Assembly (NCBI GenBank): GCA_905221605.1
Contig: CAJNDS010002225.1
Coordinates: 41,001 to 105,000 of the forward strand
DNA: 64,000 nt
Direction of reading: 5' to 3'
From: Symbiodinium natans
Taxonomy: Eukaryota; Sar; Dinophyceae; Suessiales; Symbiodiniaceae
Shown here: piece by piece, positions 12,766 to 23,137 of the stretch
Layout: each line of letters begins with the position of its first letter
How positions within the stretch are numbered: the stretch's first letter is position 1
The notes under the pieces: generated by a model
What the model saw: only the letters and a program-made list of their open reading frames with translations
Database searches by the model: none
What the model was told of the DNA's origin: nothing
Program-made: the position numbers and the translations under genes

Positions 12766-13338
12766 CTATGCGCTGCTTGAAGACGCGCCCCTCAATCCGA
12801 AAGTCCCCGAAGCCATACTCCTTGAACTTCCGCCGCTGCCAGCCAGCCTTCGTCCAGCCATTGCCGTAGCTATCGCGCGATGCAGTGTCAATCTCAATCT
12901 CCTGGACTTCTTCGGACAGCTGGCTGTCATCCCCCTGGAAGTGGATCGCTTCGAAACGGAAGTCTTCGGAGATCATGCCCTCCTCTTCTGACTGCTGTGC
13001 CTCAAAGAGGCTCAAGCCGCCATGCTTTGGGTAGCCATGGTCGCCGAAGTGCAGGTGGTTGCAGCTCTTTCTGCATGAACCGATGCCGTGGTCCACCTCC
13101 CACCAGCACACACCGAGCGGATGTTCGTGATGTGCGGTTCCGCGGAAGGGGTCGAGCACGCGTGCATCCCAGTTTCGCAACAGCTCCTTCGGCGCTCAAC
13201 CCTCGCTCTTTTGCGAAGAGGTGGCATGTCCAGGAGAAGGTTCTCGATACACGTGAGGATCTGCAAAATCACCCAGTCCAGCTCACCATCCGTCGGCGGT
13301 GGACCCTGGTACACTCCTGCAAAACCTGGACGAATGAT
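12766..13338 (-). CDS. candidate exon with internal frame change, hypothetical protein
   Basis: Entered through a clean acceptor (GGTTTTGCAG|GAGTG near 13,312), this island encodes VYQGPPPTDGELDWVILQIL and then CIENLLLDMPPLRKRARVE. Near 13,200 that frame becomes poor, while an adjacent one opens as APKELLRNWDARVLDPFRGT and continues to FGDFRIEGRVFKQRI near 12,766, with an acidic middle. Composition is strongly coding on this strand. A one-base change or a tiny intron near 13,200 would join the two halves. The 3' end runs into CCCTAAA repeats, where a donor is expected. No family recognised. Confidence 0.5.
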
Positions 13339-13378
13339 AATATGAAGGTGACCCAGCTCACCATGAGAAAATATAACG

Positions 13379-13454
13379 TAGATGGGTGATTCTTGTGTGG
13401 TACTGGTAGTCCTTTTGACTGACCCGAAACTTGCTCATGTTGGATTAACTGGAG
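13379..13454 (-). CDS. candidate first exon, hypothetical protein
   Basis: An ATG near 13,452 opens MSKFRVSQKDYQYHTRITHL and then RYIFS, and ends at a textbook donor ATG|GTGAGC. The next exon downstream is probably the one entered at about 13,312, but the phases of the two (2 and 1) do not agree exactly, so either an intermediate change or an error exists. Possible start of the gene occupying 12,600-13,452. Confidence 0.45.
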
Positions 13455-13569
13455 CCAAGCCCAGTGTCAAAAACATTGTCAAACCAGAAACGTTGCGGAT
13501 TGTTTTTTGTGGGGGAGATCCTAGGTTTGGGGCGGGTTTTGGTGCCTGAGGGTTTAAGCTATTAGGCGT

Positions 13570-13800
13570 TCATGGCTTGGGGATTTCTGGCCTAGGGCCC
13601 CCCCATCCGGCGATACTTGCTTCACCTGGCCCCACCACCCAGCAAGAGGAAGCTACACTCCGGCTGAGTGGCGTTGCATAAACCAAGACAGCCAATTTCT
13701 CAGATCCGCAGCTCTTCCCCCTATGACCCCTCATTAGGGTACTACGCAGGGGAAGCCGGAATTTAGAGCTAGAGCTACTCATAAACAAGTGACCCGACAT
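13570..13800 (-). CDS. open frame, hypothetical
   Basis: A 76-codon frame from ATG at 13,800 (MSGHLFMSSSSSKFRLPLRS...) on the minus strand. There is a GTGAAG donor-like site near its end. No family was recognised and it could be chance. Confidence 0.2.
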   Translation of the reverse strand: MSGHLFMSSSSSKFRLPLRSTLMRGHRGKSCGSEKLAVLVYATPLSRSVASSCWVVGPGEASIAGWGGPRPEIPKP

Positions 13801-14289
13801 TCAAGGGCCGTCCCGCACGCACACACGGCCCAGGCACCACCAGCAAACACAAGGAGCGCGGCAGACCTTTCTTGATCCCATGCCTCATATACTCAGAGGA
13901 AGATTGCCAAGGCTCTTCGCTTGAAGTCTTTACCTAGGAGCCTGAGCAACCTACAAGCCTAAACAAGCCTTAAAAAGCCTAAACAACCCTGAACAAGGCA
14001 GCAAGCCTAAGCACCCTGACCCTAATAAGGTTCCCTTGCCCGGCACACGAGACCACTCGAACGAGAAGCGCAAGCACTCGCTTGGACTGCGAGTGCGTCG
14101 CCGGCGTAACCAACCCTGAACCCTAAACCCTCAACAGCCCTAAGCAACCCTGAACAGCGCTAAGCAACCCTGAACAATCCCAATCCCGACAACTCCTCAA
14201 GCCTACAGCCCTAAAACCTTCAACCCCAAAACCCCTTGCAACCCTGAGCCTACCTCCTCAACCCTAAGCCCTAAGCCCTAAACCCGAAA

Positions 14290-14330
14290 CCCGCCTCTTC
14301 TTGATGGCCGGCCGAAGCAGCCTCGACACA
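14290..14330 (-). CDS. candidate micro-exon, basic peptide
   Basis: Between repeats, CGCCAG|GTGTGTG is a good acceptor and GCGG|GTTTCG a possible donor; one frame reads CVSRLLRPAIKKRR. No family recognised. Confidence 0.3.
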
Positions 14331-14384
14331 CACCTGGCGGTTAAGGCATCCCAGGTTGAGGGACGTTCAGGGCTTAGGTGTTTA

Positions 14385-14625
14385 ACTAGGGTTTAGGGGT
14401 TTAGGGTTTAGGGTTTAGGGGTTTAGGGTTTAGGGTTTAGGGGTTTAGGGTTTAGCGTTTCGGGTTTAGGGTTTAGGGTTTTGGGTTTTGGGTTTTGGGT
14501 TTTGGGTTTTGGGTTTTGGGTTTTGGGTTTTGGGTTTTGCGTTTAGGGTTTAGGGTTTAGGGTGTAGGGTTTAGGGGTTTCAGGGTTTAGGGGTTTAGGG
14601 GTTTAGGGTTTAGGGGTTAAGGGTC
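14385..14625. repeat. TTTAGGG array with a TTTTGGG sub-block
   Basis: TTTAGGG repeats enclosing a homogeneous run of GGGTTTT units (about 14480-14540), which points to local expansion of a variant. Confidence 0.95.
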
Positions 14626-14869
14626 CCTACTCACAAGCTACAAGCCCTCGAGACCCTAGACCTGGCTCGTGTGCCCACTTACAAGCGCCGGGGTATGACC
14701 TAAATATTAAAGACTTCGGTCTCAATGTTTTCCCTTTACACCTTGAATTGAGCAAGCACACCCCAACCCTTAAGCTCTCAACCCCATACACCCTAAACCC
14801 TAAACCCTGAACCCTAAAACCCTAAACCCTAAACCCTAAAACCCTAAACCTTAAACACTAAACCCCCCC

Positions 14870-14922
14870 CCCCCCTCCGCCGGCCTCCTCCGAACGTGGG
14901 GCGCTTCCTGCAGCTAGGCGCT
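14870..14922 (-). CDS. candidate exon
   Basis: CCTCCAG|GCGGC acceptor followed by AALTRKRLAAGSAPRSEEAG, ending in a C/G homopolymer next to CCCTAAA repeats. Coding-like but unidentified. Confidence 0.3.
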
Positions 14923-14972
14923 TTCGTGTCAGAGCCGCCTGGAGGGGCTTCTTTTAACGACCCACCCGTACC

Positions 14973-15192
14973 GATTTAGGGTTTAGGGTTTAGGGTTTAG
15001 GGTGTAGGGTTTAGGGTTTAGGGTTTAGGGTTTAGGGTTTAGGGTTTAGGGTTTAGGGTTTAGGGTTTAAGGTTTAGGGTTTAGGGTTTAGGGTTCAGGG
15101 TTCAGGGTTTAGGGTTTAGGGTTTAGGGTTTAGGGTTTAGGGTTTAGGGTTTTGGGTTTAGGGGTTTTGGGTTTTGGGTTTTGGGTCTAAGT
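14973..15192. repeat. TTTAGGG array
   Basis: About 220 bp of near-perfect TTTAGGG with a few TTCAGGG and TTTTGGG variants. Confidence 0.95.
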
Positions 15193-15302
15193 TCTAGGGT
15201 TTAGGGTCTAGGGAGGGCACTACCCTCCAAAGATTTAGAAAATTGGATGGGGAACCAGGACAGATCAAAAAAGAACCCGCCACAACCCCAGGCATCAAAG
15301 AG

Positions 15303-15328
15303 CCCCCCCCCCCCCCCCCCCCCCCCCC
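15303..15328. repeat. poly-C run (26)
   Basis: An uninterrupted C homopolymer, followed by CCCTAAA and CCCCAAA repeats to about 15,530. Similar runs occur at 18,491, 24,171, 24,829, 27,961, 44,401 and 47,546. Confidence 0.95.
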
Positions 15329-15524
15329 AGACCAAAATCCCCTAAACCCTAAACCTAACCCCCAACATCCTGAACCCCAAACCCCGAACCCCAGACCCCA
15401 GACCCCAAAACCCAAACCCCAAACCCCAAACCCTAAACCCTAAACCCCAAACCCCAAACCCCAAACCCCAAACCCCAAACCCCAAACCCCAAACCCCAAA
15501 CCCCAAACCCTAAACCCTAAACCC

Positions 15525-15599
15525 TCAGCCCGGCCTCCCGGCTCTGCCGGATGCGCTCCAGCTGCTCCTCCGAGAGGGCCACCTTGGCGCCCCCGGGGC
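15525..15599 (-). CDS. candidate exon, LSEEQ-type helix
   Basis: Acceptor CTGCCCAG|GCCCC, then GGAKVALSEEQLERIRQSRE; the island ends at GG|GTTTAGGG, where the telomeric repeat itself supplies a GT. The peptide resembles the short L-x-E-E-Q-x-x-R-I motif seen before domains of some DNA-repair proteins, but that is too short for a family call. Confidence 0.45.
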   Translation of the reverse strand, partial: APGAPRWPSRRSSWSASGRAGRPG

Positions 15600-16024
15600 C
15601 TGGGCAGGTCCGAAAAAGAATCCCCGCAAGCGCGAGGGGTTTAGGGTTTAGGGTTTGGGGTTTCGGGTTTAGGGTTTAGGGTTTAGGGTTTAGGGTTTAG
15701 GGTTTAGGGTTTAGGGTTTAGGGTTTAGGGTTTGGGGTTGAGGCTTCTTGGACGCAGGACTTCAGGGCTTTGAGGGGTTTCGGGGAAAAACCCTAAAAGC
15801 CCAGGAGGAGGAGGGGGTTAGAGGAGATCAGGGCTGAACGAGTGAGGACCCGAAGAAAAACCTCAAAACCCTAAACCCTAAACCCTGAACCCTGAACCCT
15901 AAACCCTAAACCCTAAACCCGAAACCCCCAAAAACAAGAACCCTCAACTCCCCAGTCCCTCAGCACACCTGCTACGACTTGGAATGTTCCCCACCTTCTA
16001 GTAACAGTCCTGAATAGGGCTTGA

Positions 16025-16133
16025 GGGTTCAGGGTTTAGGGTTTAGGGTTTAGGGTTTAGGGTTTAGGGTTTAGGGTTTAGGGTTTAGGGTTTAGGGTTT
16101 AGGGTTTAGGGTTTAGGGTTTAGGGTTTAGGGT
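16025..16133. repeat. TTTAGGG array
   Basis: Near-perfect TTTAGGG repeats on the plus strand. Confidence 0.95.
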
Positions 16134-16404
16134 ACCCCCCATGATAATCCTTGAACAGGACTGTTCGTAGAAGAGGGAAACATCCCGAGCCATGACCTTC
16201 AAGAACCCCCAACAATCTGGCACTTAGGATTCAGGGCATTGGGGTTCAGAGTTTTTCGTTTAGGGGCTTGGGATTTTAGGGTTCTCAGTGTAAGGGGTAT
16301 TTCAGCTTAGCGTCTGTGGGTGTGTAAGCTTTGGGATTTTGGCTCCCTAAACCCTAAACCCTAAACCCTAAACCCCAAACCCTAAACCCTAAACCCTCGG
16401 TCTT

Positions 16405-16614
16405 GGGGCTTCGGACCGCCGACTTTCTTTTCATCTCTCAGTCTGTGAGCGCCCCGGCCAGCTCGGAGAAGCGCAACAGCTACTGCCGTACATACGCTCT
16501 TTGTAGGGATCCACCACTCCACCTTAAGCACCCCCAGTGCAGCAATGTTATCGTCAACCGGCCGAGCCAGTGATTTCACCATGTCGTGATTGATTGCCTC
16601 GTTCTTGGCAGAGC
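16405..16614 (-). CDS. candidate exon, hypothetical protein
   Basis: After an AAATTCAG| acceptor one minus frame stays open for about 69 codons (SAKNEAINHDMVKSLARPVD, then NIAALGVLKVEWWIPTKS) and ends in telomeric repeats. Composition is protein-like. It lies just past the stop of the acidic exon upstream, so it belongs to another gene or to an alternative transcript. Confidence 0.35.
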
Positions 16615-16675
16615 TGAATTTCAATTCTCAACCCGGTCGCAGGTACTTCTTCTAGTTTCAATGATCGTCGGCATC

Positions 16676-16818
16676 TTAGTAGCAGCCATCGTCGTAGTAG
16701 TCCTCGTCATAGTAGTCGTCATAGTCGTCGTCATAGTCGTCGTCAAGGAAATCATCGTCATACAGGTCGTCGTCATAACCATCATCCTCACCATAGTCGT
16801 AGTCGTAATCATCGTCGA
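16676..16818 (-). CDS. acidic Asp/Tyr-rich C-terminal exon
   Basis: A pyrimidine-rich acceptor (TTCTTCTCCGCAG|TCGACG) leads into about 46 codons of nearly pure Asp and Tyr (DDDYDYDYGEDDGYDDD...), ending YDDGCY and a TAA stop. It looks like the last exon of a minus-strand gene with an acidic tail. The DNA is an imperfect GAC/TAC codon repeat, so part of the length may be slippage. Upstream exons are probably among the islands at 17.5-21.5 kb. Confidence 0.45.
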
Positions 16819-17523
16819 CTGCGGAGAAGAAAACACCCATGATTCTAGCCTCTCTGCCGCAGAAATGCCAAGATTGCACACAGCCTTCTCCACTACACTA
16901 AAGCCAAGCGAAAGTCGAAATTTCACCTGCCTAAAGCCAAAGGTCCTGACCACACCTCGTGAAAGGAGGCAAAGTATTATCAATCTACTAGTCGCTCGTG
17001 CTGCACAGAATAGCCCTACCCTCTCAAACACTTTTTTTGCTTCAAAACTTGAGCCAAGGATAACAACAACAGTCCCTGCAGCCGGCAAAAGGGATGGGGT
17101 GCCCTGGGCTTTTCCTCAAGCTTAGAGCACCCTCAAGATGTAGGAAGAGGAACTTCGCGTGTCAAAACATCAGACTTAAACTTAACCCTTGAAGTCTCAA
17201 ACTCTTGCGTTCTGAACTTGAACCTATTCCCTCAACCCTAAATCCTAACTCCTGAAGCACCAGCTGCAGCCCTCAATCCAGAAACCCTCACACTCTAAGC
17301 CATGAATCTCAAACCCGAAAATCCTGAAACAAAACACTCCCTCAGGCTCTGACAAGCCTAAACCCCGTAAAACCACCAAAACCCCCCCGAAAGTCTGGAA
17401 CCCTAAGAGACCCTCAACCTTAAAGGCCCCCCTTGGGGTGCTCAGGTTTCGGTTTAGAAATTCAGGGGCTGTAGGGCTTGGGGGGTTTAGGGGTTTCGGC
17501 TTAGGCCCCAGACCCCGAACTCC

Positions 17524-17600
17524 TTGAGGCACCCCGCTTGTCGGGCCCTCCAAAGGAGCCGTCGCCACGTGCAGGGGGCAAGGCGCGTCCCGAGCCTGGC
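17524..17600 (-). CDS. candidate exon
   Basis: CCGAGCCAG|GCTCGG acceptor, then ARDAPCPLHVATAPLEGPTS and GVPQG before degenerate repeats. Weak evidence. Confidence 0.3.
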
Positions 17601-17617
17601 TCGGAGTGGCCTGGCCT

Positions 17618-17835
17618 CGGGGTTTAGGGTTTAGGGTTTAGGGTTTAGGGTTTAGGGTTTAGGGTTTAGGGTTTAGGGTTTAGGGTTTAGGGTTTAGGGT
17701 TTAGGGTTTAGGGTTTAGGGTCTAGGGTTTGGGGTTTAGGGTTTAGGGTTTAGGGTTTAGGGTTTAGGGTTTAGGGTTTGGGGTTTAGGGTTTAGGGTTT
17801 AGGGGAGTTTAGGGTTTAGGGGAGTTTAGGGTTGA
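17618..17835. repeat. TTTAGGG array
   Basis: Long, nearly perfect TTTAGGG array with occasional TTTGGGG variants. Confidence 0.95.
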
Positions 17836-18279
17836 GGGTTCCAGGGCCGGCCTGTAGGGCTTGTGGGTTAAGGACTGAAGGCTTAATGTTTCCAACTTAC
17901 TTGGGGTTTGGAACTTAGGGCTCAGGGTAAACCCTAAACCCGAAACCCGAAACCCGAAACCCTAAACCCATAAACCCTAAACCCTATATAAACCCTAGTT
18001 CAGGCAAGCAAAACAAACTGTCAAACCCGGAAACCCCAAGGGTTTATTTAGGGTTTGGCGTTTAAGGTTTGGGGTTTCGGGTTTGGGGTTTAGGGCTTAG
18101 GGCTTAGGGCTGAGGGCCCCGAGACCGATACCCCTAAAACCCTAAGACCCTAGAACCCTCAACCCCAAAAGCCCCTAACCCTGCCCCTTGAATCAACGAA
18201 TCCTAAACCCGAAAAGCCTACCTGATACATCCTGGAGCCCTACCATTGATTCAAACTTGTGGGGCCGTAGCTTTGGGGC

Positions 18280-18395
18280 TTAGGGCTTAGGGCTTAGGGC
18301 TTCGGGCTTAGGGCTTAGGGCTGAGGGCTTAGGGCTTAGGGCGCTGAGGGCTTAGGGCTTAGGGCGTAGGGCTTAGGGCTTAGGGCTTCGGGCTC
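18280..18395. repeat. CTTAGGG variant array
   Basis: Homogeneous GGGCTTA units. A matching block occurs at 19,495-19,610 and a longer one at 38,247-38,358. Confidence 0.9.
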
Positions 18396-18411
18396 CTCCC
18401 CGCCAAGGGAC

Positions 18412-18460
18412 GCTGCAGCCTCCGCTCTAAGGCCTGGCGCCGCTTCTTCTCGAGGAGGAG
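18412..18460 (-). CDS. candidate exon, coiled-coil-like
   Basis: TGGCGCAG|CTCCTCC acceptor, then LLLEKKRRQALERRLQ and a GT donor (GCAGC|GTCCC). The same frame is also open upstream (STSSARLAQ) up to a C28 run (G28 at 18,491-18,518 on plus), so the acceptor could lie further up. Charged heptad-like pattern; family unknown. Confidence 0.45.
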
Positions 18461-18936
18461 CTGCGCCAGACGAGCGCTCGAGGTGGATTTGGGGGGGGGG
18501 GGGGGGGGGGGGGGGGGGCTGAAAGAGGGGGGGACACGTTTAGGGTTTAGAGTTTCGGGTTTAGGGCTTAGGGGTTAGGGTTTAGGGCTTAGGGCTTAGG
18601 GCTTAGGGCTTAGGGCTGAGGGCTGAGGGCTGAGGGCTGAGGGCTTAGGGTTTAGGGGTTTCTGGCCACATGCTGCAGGGCTTCGACCCTTTAGGGTTTG
18701 GGGTTCAGGGCCGCTGGATCCCTAAGCTCGAAACCCCCCGACCCCCTGAATCTAGGGTGTGAGGATATAGGGTTTAGGGCTTAGGGTGTAACTCGCGAGC
18801 CTGAAACCGAAGCCCTCGAAAGCAACACCCGAAAACCGAACCCCACCAAGCGGCTCTCCGAGGAACCAAACCTTTTTCAAACACCGGGCTCTCGACCCTA
18901 CCCAGCTTCCACGGAGAAAGCAGCCGGCGCCTCGAA

Positions 18937-19030
18937 ACCCTAAACCCTAAACCCTAAACCCTAAACCCTAAACCCTAAACCCTAAACCCTAAACCCTAAA
19001 CCCTAAACCCTAAACCCTAAACCCCAAACC
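18937..19030. repeat. CCCTAAA array
   Basis: About 13 near-perfect CCCTAAA units. Confidence 0.95.
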
Positions 19031-19226
19031 AACCGACCTCCACCTCTATCCAGGTTTTGTTCGGGTTTAGGCTCCAGAGTCGGGGGATGCTCTCCTTCGT
19101 GTAGCAGCAAACCCTGAAACCTAAACCCTAAACCCGAAACCCTAAACCCTAAACCCTAAACCTCTTAACTCTCAAGCCGAACACCAACCAGGAAATTTTC
19201 GAAACCCTAAACCCTAAACCCTAAAC

Positions 19227-19354
19227 CCTCCACACTTCGCCCCTGGCCTGCTGCTCAGGGGTCAACTGTGTGGGCCTGGCGCGCAGCAGCCGGGGCTCTT
19301 CAAGCGTGGGGAGAGGTTCGCGGTTCGGAAGGGTCGCAAGGGACCCCGAAACCC
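19227..19354 (-). CDS. candidate exon, LTPEQ-type helix
   Basis: Enclosed by telomeric repeats on both sides. GTTTAG|GGG could be the acceptor and AGG|GTTTAGGG the donor. It encodes SLATLPNREPLPTLEEPRLL, then RARPTQLTPEQQARGEVWR. The LTPEQQAR segment echoes LSEEQLERI at 15.5 kb. Good coding composition, no family assigned. Confidence 0.45.
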
Positions 19355-19675
19355 CTAAACCCTAAACCCTAACTAAACCCTAAACCCTAAACTGGCCCTA
19401 AACCCTAAACCCTACACCCTAAACTCGAATTGGGGTTTGGGTTGGGGGACTGAGGGGCTCAGGGTTCAGGGTTTAGGGTTTAGGGTTTAGGGTTTAGGGC
19501 TTAGGGCTTAGGGCTTAGGGCTTAGGGCTCAGGGCTTGGCTTAGGGCTTAGGGCTTAGGGCTTAGGGCTTAGGGCTTAGGGCTTAGGGCTTAGGGCTTAG
19601 GGCTTAGGGCTTAGGGTTTAGGGTTTAGGATTCAAGGCCTCACCCAACCTCAAAACCCTGAAGCCAAAACTGGCA

Positions 19676-19728
19676 TCCCCGTTTCCGACATCAACAACAG
19701 CCGGGAAAGTAGGGAAGACATCAGCGGC
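19676..19728 (-). CDS. candidate micro-exon
   Basis: AACCCTCAG| acceptor; one frame reads ADVFPTFPAVVDVGNGDAS, another PLMSSLLSRLLLMSETGMP. The frame cannot be decided without neighbours. Confidence 0.3.
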
Positions 19729-20073
19729 TGAGGGTTTCGAGTTTACGGTTTGCGCAAGATCTGCCACGCTGAACCCCAAACCCTAGACCCTAAACCCCAA
19801 ACCCAAAACCCTAAACCGTGCAGGGTCTGGGGAGTGGTGCCGGTGTTTGGTTCAGGATTTCGGTTTGAGGCTTTGGGTGTACAGCTTAGGGCTTTTGGTA
19901 GTACAACTAGGTTGGCCCCTTAAACCCTTTGGACAATATTCCTCTATCTATGATGCTCCAACAAGGGAAAAACGTGTGTTAAAAAACAAAAAGTCCCAAG
20001 GCCCTACCGGGTTTAGGGTTCAGGCCTAAAACCTAAACCCTAAACCCTAAACCCTAAACCTACAAGACCTTAC

Positions 20074-20136
20074 AAGGCTCCTGTTCAGCTCGGTGGGCTC
20101 GTCGGCCAGGCTCCGCTGCCGCTTCAGTGCACGCTC
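20074..20136 (-). CDS. candidate exon with consensus splice sites
   Basis: Acceptor ATCTGCCAG|GAGCG and donor CCTT|GTAAGG bracket exactly 21 codons reading ERALKRQRSLADEPTELNRS. Charged and probably helical. Together with the islands at 18.4, 19.2 and 21.2-21.5 kb it suggests one minus-strand gene with small exons. Function unknown. Confidence 0.55.
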
Positions 20137-20163
20137 CTGGCAGATCTAGACCCCTTTTCAGGG

Positions 20164-20512
20164 GCATAAGGAGGGTTTAGGGTTTAGGGTTTAGGGTTTA
20201 GGGTTTAGGGTTTAGGGTTTAGGGTTGAGGCTTGAGGCTTGAGGGTTGAGGGTTTAGGGTTTAGGGTTGAGGGTTGAGGGTTGAGGGTTTAGGGTTAGTA
20301 GAAGGGACCCTGAATCTTATTCCTTTATGTAACCCCGATATACACCTTATTAGGGTTTAGGGTTGAGGCTTGAGGCTTGAGGGTTGAGGGTTTAGGGTTT
20401 AGGGTTTAGGGTTGAGGGTTGAGGGTTGAGGGTTGAGGGTTTAGGGTTTAGGGTTAGTAGAAGGGACCCTGAATCTTATTCCTTTATGTAACCCCGATAT
20501 ACACCCTATATA
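20164..20512. repeat. tandem duplication of a repeat-plus-unique unit
   Basis: A TTGAGGC/TTTAGGG block followed by unique GTAGAAGGGACCCTGAATCT (continuing through CCTTTATGTAACCCCGATAT) occurs twice, at about 20,220-20,350 and 20,350-20,510. Unit length is about 150-160 bp. Confidence 0.8.
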
Positions 20513-21225
20513 GTCCCGATATGCCTAAGTGGCCCCTAACTAACCCCCAAATAACCCCTAAGGTCCCTTTTTAAGGGTCCCTCCTTTAGTCCCTTGACCC
20601 CTAAACACCCCCTAGAACCGAAACCCTAAATCAGCCCAAACTCGAGACCCGAGACCCTAAACAAACCCTAAGCCCTTCTTTGTTGAAGGGCTTTGGGGTT
20701 TGGTTTAGGGGTTTAGGGGTTTAAGGCATAGGGTTCAGGGTTTAGTGTTTGGGGTTTAAGGGGTGTGGAGTTTTAGGGGTGTAGGAGTGGACAAAGGACG
20801 CTACACGAGCAGAAGGCCAAAACAGTCTTCCAAGCCATTTGGGGCGCATTTGGAGGCTTGGTGGGGGTTGGGGGGAGGGAGGGGGGGTAGGTTCAGGTTA
20901 GATGCACCCTAAACCCTAGACCCCAAACCCTAAAACCGTTTTGCTATATGTTTGGGGAGGCGGGAGGGGCGAGGTGGGAGGAGGGGTATAACAGAGATGG
21001 CTCCTAGGGTAAGCGACATGAACTTTCTGGGTTCAAGCTACACTCTCCGCCCTGCCTCCATCTGATGAGATTAAGCCGGCACATCAGCTCAGGGGACGTA
21101 GACTTGGAAATTAGAGTTTAGGGTTTGGGGTTTAGGGTTTAGGGTTTGGGGTTTGGGGTTTAGGGTTTGGAGTTTGCTATGAGAGTTTTCGGTCTGGTGG
21201 GTCTGAGGGTCTGGGGGTCTCGGGC

Positions 21226-21259
21226 GATTTGGGGCACGTTCAGCTCGCGGCTGATGGTC
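21226..21259 (-). CDS. candidate micro-exon using a telomeric acceptor
   Basis: GGGTTTAG|GACCATC: the last telomeric unit supplies the AG. It encodes TISRELNVPQI with a possible GC donor (AAATC|GCCCG); the frame stays open further. Unidentified. Confidence 0.4.
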
Positions 21260-21441
21260 CTAAACCCTAAACCCTAAACCACAAACCCCGAACCCTAAAC
21301 CCTGGAGTATCAGGCGGCTGAAGCTTCTTCAGCTGAAACCCTAAAACCCTGAAACCCTTAAACCCTGAAACCTAAAAGACTAAACCCCAAGCCCTGGAAC
21401 CCTACAACCCTAGAACCCTAGCACCCTACACATCCCTAAAC

Positions 21442-21492
21442 CGCACATTCTGTGAGCCGGAACGGAAGAAGGGCCCGAGGGAGCACTTTGAG
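21442..21492 (-). CDS. candidate micro-exon using a telomeric donor
   Basis: AAAATCAG|CTCAAAG acceptor and TGCG|GTTTAGGG donor enclose exactly 17 codons, LKVLPRALLPFRLTECA. The donor GT is the first base pair of a telomeric unit. Unidentified. Confidence 0.45.
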
Positions 21493-21859
21493 CTGATTTT
21501 TTGAGGTGTGCCCCCTTTGTACTAACAGCCCTTAATAGGGATGGTAATGGGGGGGGGTACTAGAATTCTAAACCCTAAACCCTAAACCCTAAACCCGTAT
21601 AAGGACTGTCGATAGTACAAGGGGGATCATCAGATGATCCCTGAAGCCCCAGCAGCTCCGAAGCCAGTCTGAAACCAGGCCAACTGAAGCTTCAACTAGC
21701 GAGCAGGGTTTAAAGTTTCGGGTTTAGGGTTTAGGATTTCGGGTTTCGGGCTTAGGGTTTAGGGTTTAGGGCTTAGGGTTTAGGATTTGGGGTTTAGGGT
21801 TTAGGGTTTAGGGTTTAGGGTTTAGGATTTAGGGTGCTGAAAAGCGGGGCTACAGGTTT

Positions 21860-21998
21860 GGGCATTGGACAAATAACCATCATGAGGGCATATCGGGCGC
21901 ATGGAGTCGGGCACTCCAACTGGCACAACGTCCCTAATGAGCCTCGTAGAAACTCAAGCCCTACTTCTGGTCAGGAGAGAAACGCAGTGGACAAACCC
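21860..21998 (+). CDS. candidate exon, hypothetical protein
   Basis: Plus-strand open island GLGIGQITIMRAYRAHGVGH, then SNWHNVPNEPRRNSSPTSGQ, running into CCCTAAA repeats. Composition is protein-like. It probably starts a plus-strand gene diverging from the minus-strand exons at 21.5 kb and below. Confidence 0.35.
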
Positions 21999-22139
21999 TA
22001 AACCCTGAACCCTAAACCCTAAACCCTAAACCCTAAAACCCTAAAACCCAACAACCTCCCAGGCCTCAGAGAGACCATCCACCCCCCAAGGGTTTCAGGG
22101 TTTAGGGCTAGGGTTCACGGTACCCTTCGGAGAAGCCCC

Positions 22140-22446
22140 CCAGGCCACCCAATCTCGGCTTCCATGGGACCAAATTTTTCACTCGCGGTATGAGGATGCC
22201 ACGCCAAGGTATGACGCCGAACGGGTCCTAGCTAGTAGACCCCTGTGCGTCTTGCCGAGATGGAAAGCCAACAACGCCAAGCTGCTGCTCTCTTTCGGCT
22301 GGTACCGGAACCACGAGCTACACGGCATCCCGCGTGAAGAAATCTCGGGTCCAGGTGTGGTTGGTCTGCGCACCCTGAACTCTGACGAAAGACAGTCACC
22401 TGCCGTGTGGCCCGGCTCCGAACTAGCAAGATTTCGCCGATGTTGA
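22140..22446 (+). CDS. candidate coding island, hypothetical protein
   Basis: A plus frame from about 22,246 reads LPRWKANNAKLLLSFGWYRN, then HELHGIPREEISGPGVVGLR, and stops at 22,446. Upstream a different frame (RYDAERVLAS) looks coding, so a splice or frame change near 22,225 is likely. No family recognised. Confidence 0.35.
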
Positions 22447-22751
22447 CTCGATCCCTTCGGGAAGTCTTTCGGCCAAAACCATGTGAAGCAGGGTTTATAC
22501 TACTGTTTTTGGTGAGTGCTTTTTAGGTTCCTTTTTTAACATTGGTGAGTGTAAAAACCCTACTTCATGTCCCGATTCAAATGTTCGGGCTTTTTCACGA
22601 AAATGGCTGGGAGTTCGGCCAGTCCTCCGGCAAAAATGTTTCCCGATCCAATGTGAAGACCTTTGTCGACAACGGACTCGGGAGTCTAGCCCCAAATCCT
22701 GCAGACCACCCTAAACCCTGAACCCTAAAACCCTAAACCCTAAACCCTAAC

Positions 22752-22850
22752 AGATTCCTTCTGAACTCACGGCAGGCTTTGGCAAATCCAAGGTCTTAGA
22801 AAAACTGTCGACACGTGCTTCGTTCACGCGGACACCCACCCCCAGACATC
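22752..22850 (+). CDS. candidate exon
   Basis: CCCTAACAG|ATTCC is a good acceptor; the plus frame reads IPSELTAGFGKSKVLEKLST, then RASFTRTPTPRHHP. The minus strand is also open here (VNEARVDSFSKTLDLPKPA), so the strand is uncertain. Confidence 0.35.
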
Positions 22851-22907
22851 ACCCCAAACCCTAAACCCTAAACCCTAAACCCTAAACCCTAAACCCTAAA
22901 CCCTGAG

Positions 22908-23000
22908 GGGGACATCCGGCGGCACGCCGACAAAGTCTTAAAGAATTCGGGCGATTCACGCGAGGCTCAGAAGTGGATCTCGGCCTTGCTGTCCTTCGCG
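22908..23000 (+). CDS. probable exon, hypothetical protein
   Basis: CCCTGAG|GGGGAC acceptor and TTCGCG|GCAACT (GC) donor enclose 31 codons: GDIRRHADKVLKNSGDSREA, then QKWISALLSFA. The opposite strand is closed. The REAQKWISAL segment resembles the C-terminal helix of PH-like domains, but this is only a resemblance. Confidence 0.5.
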
Positions 23001-23137
23001 GCAACTTGAAGCCATCGCCAAAAAAAGCAGCTGAACCCTAAACCCTAAACCCTAAACCCTAAACCCTAAACCCTAAACCCTAAACCCTAAACCCTGACCC
23101 CCTCTCCCCCAACAAACAAACTTGCTCAAACCCTCAG

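Noticed and set aside
17040-17065. Spliced-leader relic (TTGGCTCAAG on the minus strand)
   Set aside because: Only 10 bases match and no upstream leader part is present; chance is likely.
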